DNA of 64,000 nt, taken from positions 6,387,390 through 6,451,389 of the forward strand of contig NZ_CP063785.1 of assembly GCF_025860405.1 (NCBI RefSeq), written 5' to 3'. The stretch is from Tolypothrix sp. PCC 7712 (GTDB lineage Bacteria > Cyanobacteriota > Cyanobacteriia > Cyanobacteriales > Nostocaceae). The position numbers and the translations under genes were made by a program. The notes beneath the pieces were generated by a model. That model saw only the letters and a program-made list of their open reading frames with translations. It was not told the DNA's origin and did no database searches. Shown piece by piece: positions 62,501 through 64,000 of the stretch (the stretch's first letter is position 1; each line of letters opens with the position of its first letter).

Positions 62501-63762
62501 AATTGACCTTACGCTTGTATGATGTCACAGGTCTTGACCTGAGTTATCAAACTCCCCAGTTGCTGCAGCAATATGAATGCCCGGCTGGGACACATGAAAC
62601 TGTAGTGGCAATTCCGGCTAGCGATCGCAACTACATTGCAGAAATCGGTTATCTTGCAGCAAATAACTGGGTATTAATTGACCGTTCTGAAATCGTGCGT
62701 GTCTTTGGTAGTTACTCCATCGTAGAAGACGAAACAGAAAGCAAAGTTCCAGACAGAGTCACTCTCACGCCCCTAAATTCAGAATCAGCTCATGTTTTAT
62801 GGGATATTACCCAGGTAACCCAGGAAATCGTACAAAATTACGGCTATCAATTGAAGATCCGCTTGTACGATGTCACAGGAATTGACCTGAGTTACCAAAA
62901 TCCTCAGTTGCTTCAGGAGTTAGAATGTCCAGACGGCACAAATGAAACTGCAATAGCGATTCCGAGAAGCGATCGCAACTACATTGCAGAAATCGGTTAT
63001 GTAGCAGCAAATAACTGGGTATTAATCGACCGTTCTGAAACCGTGCGTGTCTTTAGCCCTTACATCCCAGATACTGCCACACCAGAACCAACACCTGTGC
63101 AGGAATCAACTCCCGTAGCCCCAATCCTCACACCAGAATCAACACCTGTGCAGGAATCAACCCCCGTAGCCCCAACCCCCACGCCAGAACCAGCTGCAAA
63201 TCATGAAAGCAGCATTACCTTCACATCCCGTACCCCTAAATGGGCTTACGTTGCTTGGCACATTTCCGAACATGACAACCAAAAATTGCACAACGCGGGG
63301 ATTTCGCAATTGATTGTGCGGCTGTACGATGTCACCGACATTGACTTGAGTTATCAAACTCCCCATCTAGTGCAGCAATATGAATGTGAGGAATTAGTAA
63401 CCGATCGCTTTGTCGCCATCCCCAACAGCGATCGCGATTACATGACCGAAATTGGCTATATTGCAGAAGGCGATCGTTGGGAATCACTCACTCGTTCTGC
63501 CAATGTTCGCGTTTTCAGCCGTCCCCAACCAAATTTCTGGTTTGTAGCAGATGCTGAGTTAATTATCCACGGCGCAACTGAGCCAGGTGCAACTGTCAAC
63601 ATTGGGGGTCATAACATTAAACTGAAGCCAGATGGTACCTTCCATTTGCGTATCCCCTTCTCAGACGGGTTAATAGAATATCTAATGACAGCAAATTCTG
63701 CTAATGGAGAACAAACTCAAAGCATTCATAAAAAATTCTCCCAAGACACTCCAGAAGCATAG
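59590..63762 (+). CDS. phosphate-binding-protein-like domain fused to four DUF4912 repeats
   Basis: A 1390-residue protein with a signal peptide (cleavage near IQAQS). A type-2 periplasmic binding domain of the PstS/SphX kind follows (about 45-300; VRIDGSSSLSVINQNLKQSF, VAALGRGLTPQE, YPFSQPLVYVYKK). Next come a Thr-rich linker, a membrane helix (about 385-405, WLLLPLLAIAALGGLSWWLL, then KRR), and a long Pro/Glu/Asp-rich region of repeats such as PDVGEPTSD. Four DUF4912 domains follow (about 832-930, 937-1045, 1052-1157, 1210-1310; LRLYDVTGIDLSYQTP, SDRNYIAEIGYLAANNWVLI, RVF), then a 75-residue tail. Two Ala/Gly-rich hydrophobic stretches (about 527-550 and 773-792) make topology uncertain. 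AAGGAG precedes the ATG. Function unknown. Confidence 0.88.
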   Translation: MWQQEKKDSAIVRLALLLAIGTTPMAATLLVPTPIQAQSATDAPAFPMPKTLENGTTVRIDGSSSLSVINQNLKQSFEQQYSGSKVEVAANGTDAALKAVLEGKIDVAALGRGLTPQEQAKGLAQVRLYREKIAIIVGAENPFKGSLTGREFARIFRGRSITDWSQVGGPKGKIRVIDRPPSSDTRENLRSYPVFKAANFTTGTNAIQVPEDNTAEIAKQLGKDGISYALANQVSQLPGVRTLKVHQTSPTEPKYPFSQPLVYVYKKNPNAATAAFLGFAIAPPGKQAIEQARTAEAAAIANGGIQALVATTATTSPAVAAVTTNTTSPTIAAATTAETTTPTTEATTAPTTEGITNTADPSATTAPDATSGTAADNNASVQREAPFWLLLPLLAIAALGGLSWWLLKRRSSAEDAADQDLGSAPTAPPLPVDPNQSAPAATNPPLAAGTGAALSSEEMRNNGEFAWDTEAPAAVVNTSYPNLADASKVTPQPESPPEPVLSDTSDAPSANATEPPQPESNIGENISAAGATALAGGAALAAGAVGWSVVDSRESAPEDANTTIQGSDYTLWDTPASDEVLAEIEQPSPETTEAIPDSPPVPEPTADVVSTIEIAPANTDTPDVGEPTSDVALPIIEATAALPNLPAVSESTSEVLLPDVETATTIPELPDVGEPTADISLPDLEEPTSDASLPIIETAAALPHLPAVDEPTSETAATLPDLPDVPDVDLNAIADEAEATAEPTEEIEEIFANLPEETTETAASLPADNSLPNLGAVAAGAVAAGAGIGAWSQVYGSEESPTSNIPTATNDRDAAVAADNVENQVTLRSHTPKWAYAAWQISDANKQILTDSGSPLLLRLYDVTGIDLSYQTPHLVQQYECDLASYDRFVAIPASDRNYIAEIGYLAANNWVLIDRSETVRVFSSPYTTEEAADSQVADKVSLSPQSLHSANVSWQISDTTQQKLQESGSQLTLRLYDVTGLDLSYQTPQLLQQYECPAGTHETVVAIPASDRNYIAEIGYLAANNWVLIDRSEIVRVFGSYSIVEDETESKVPDRVTLTPLNSESAHVLWDITQVTQEIVQNYGYQLKIRLYDVTGIDLSYQNPQLLQELECPDGTNETAIAIPRSDRNYIAEIGYVAANNWVLIDRSETVRVFSPYIPDTATPEPTPVQESTPVAPILTPESTPVQESTPVAPTPTPEPAANHESSITFTSRTPKWAYVAWHISEHDNQKLHNAGISQLIVRLYDVTDIDLSYQTPHLVQQYECEELVTDRFVAIPNSDRDYMTEIGYIAEGDRWESLTRSANVRVFSRPQPNFWFVADAELIIHGATEPGATVNIGGHNIKLKPDGTFHLRIPFSDGLIEYLMTANSANGEQTQSIHKKFSQDTPEA

Positions 63763-63773
63763 TAGCCCCATCT

Positions 63774-63899
63774 CAATACTTTTCGGTTAAGGGAAAAAAG
63801 GGAAATGGGAAATGGGAAAGAAACAACCTTTAATTCTTAAACTTTAACCTTTTTCCCAAAAGCTATTTTGAGTTCAAAACGCTATCCCTTGTAGTATTA
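63774..63899. mobile_element. 126-bp MITE-like element, copy 3 (degenerate)
   Basis: The left end CAATACTTTTCGGTTAAGGG matches the terminal repeat; the right end (CCCTTGTAGTATTA) is eroded, but the length is again 126 bp. The flanking 10-mers AGCCCCATCT (63764-63773) and ATCCCCATCT (63900-63909) match at 9 of 10 positions. The interior keeps GGGAAA..TTTAACC..TTTTTCCC symmetry but has diverged. It lies 11 bp after the stop of the DUF4912 gene. Confidence 0.7.
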
Positions 63900-63945
63900 A
63901 TCCCCATCTGAGAAGCTAAAAAAATAGTTTTCTCAATGAAAAATT

Positions 63946-63986
63946 TAGATTCCTGATTTTCTATCTTTGAAGAAATCGGGAATCTA
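63946..63986 (+). terminator. rho-independent terminator downstream of the DUF4912 gene
   Basis: TAGATTCCTGATTTTC pairs with GAAATCGGGAATCTA (one mismatch and one bulge) around a 10-nt loop and is followed by TTTTTTC. It would end the transcript of the gene stopping at 63762, with the degenerate MITE in the 3' untranslated part. Confidence 0.75.
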
Positions 63987-64000
63987 TTTTTTCATACCCA

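Overview
This window is chromosomal DNA of a filamentous, probably heterocystous (Nostocales-type) cyanobacterium. The evidence is the many HIP1 octamers (GCGATCGC), the sulfolipid genes sqdB and sqdX, a GAF-GAF-PAS adenylate cyclase of the CyaB1 type, an Omp85/BamA with a long Pro/Gln-rich N-terminal region, very large Ser/Thr-kinase/histidine-kinase hybrids, and dense 7- to 9-bp tandem repeats between genes. I see no tRNA, rRNA or CRISPR array. There is no large prophage or island; mobile DNA is present as small non-autonomous repeats and decayed fragments.

Layout. 1-5.1 kb: the 3' part of pyrB, a repeat-filled gap, and a minus-strand pair of periplasmic M16 peptidases (one catalytic, one non-catalytic) facing a TetR regulator at 5.5 kb. 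6-14.4 kb: a DUF4332 protein, an orphan DNA methyltransferase, a PhzF-like protein, a hybrid histidine kinase with a decayed PAS fragment behind it, a small acidic lipoprotein and an M24 aminopeptidase. 14.4-16 kb: a dead ISAzo13-like transposase and an AT-rich membrane acyltransferase. 16.7-21 kb: an RNA/translation block on the plus strand (ffh, rpsP, KH protein, rpsU, phoH-like). 21.2-29.3 kb: a HutX-like protein, then on the minus strand the outer-membrane block bamA-lpxC-fabZ-lpxA-lpxB with purC upstream. 29.9-36.3 kb: a DUF7219-type protein, cyaB1, sqdX, a DUF4291 protein and sqdB. 36.5-44 kb: assorted single genes, including an EamA transporter, a GH25 lysozyme, a histidine-kinase remnant, a carotenoid oxygenase, an Rnl2-type RNA ligase and a BMP-family solute-binding lipoprotein. 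44.4-50 kb: one 1816-residue Ser/Thr kinase-AAA-GAF-histidine kinase. 50.5-58.2 kb: DoxX-like, ureidoglycolate lyase-like, methyltransferase, WG-repeat, GNAT and small hydrophilic proteins, a BMP-type sugar/nucleoside ABC ATPase and an SbmA/YddA-like exporter. 59.6-63.8 kb: a 1390-residue protein joining a phosphate-binding-protein-like domain to four DUF4912 repeats.

How genes work together. bamA with lpxC/fabZ/lpxA/lpxB makes lipid A and inserts outer-membrane proteins. sqdB supplies UDP-sulfoquinovose and sqdX transfers it to lipid. ffh, rpsP, the KH protein and rpsU belong to membrane targeting and the ribosome. The BMP binding protein (42.9-43.9 kb) and BMP-type ATPase (54.9-56.4 kb) look like parts of one importer whose permeases are not in the window.

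Most notable for follow-up: (1) a 126-bp MITE-like element present three times (1253-1378, 59317-59442, 63774-63899), each copy flanked by a 10-bp direct repeat (10/10, 8/10 and 9/10 identical); (2) a nested repeat insertion visible by comparing 1101-1190 with 50114-50266; (3) the PBP-DUF4912 x4 fusion; (4) a stand-alone T4 Rnl2-type RNA ligase; (5) rpsU with a GTG start; (6) gene remnants at 11713-11985, 14365-14916 and 39484-39942. All functions are assigned by reading motifs, without database searches.
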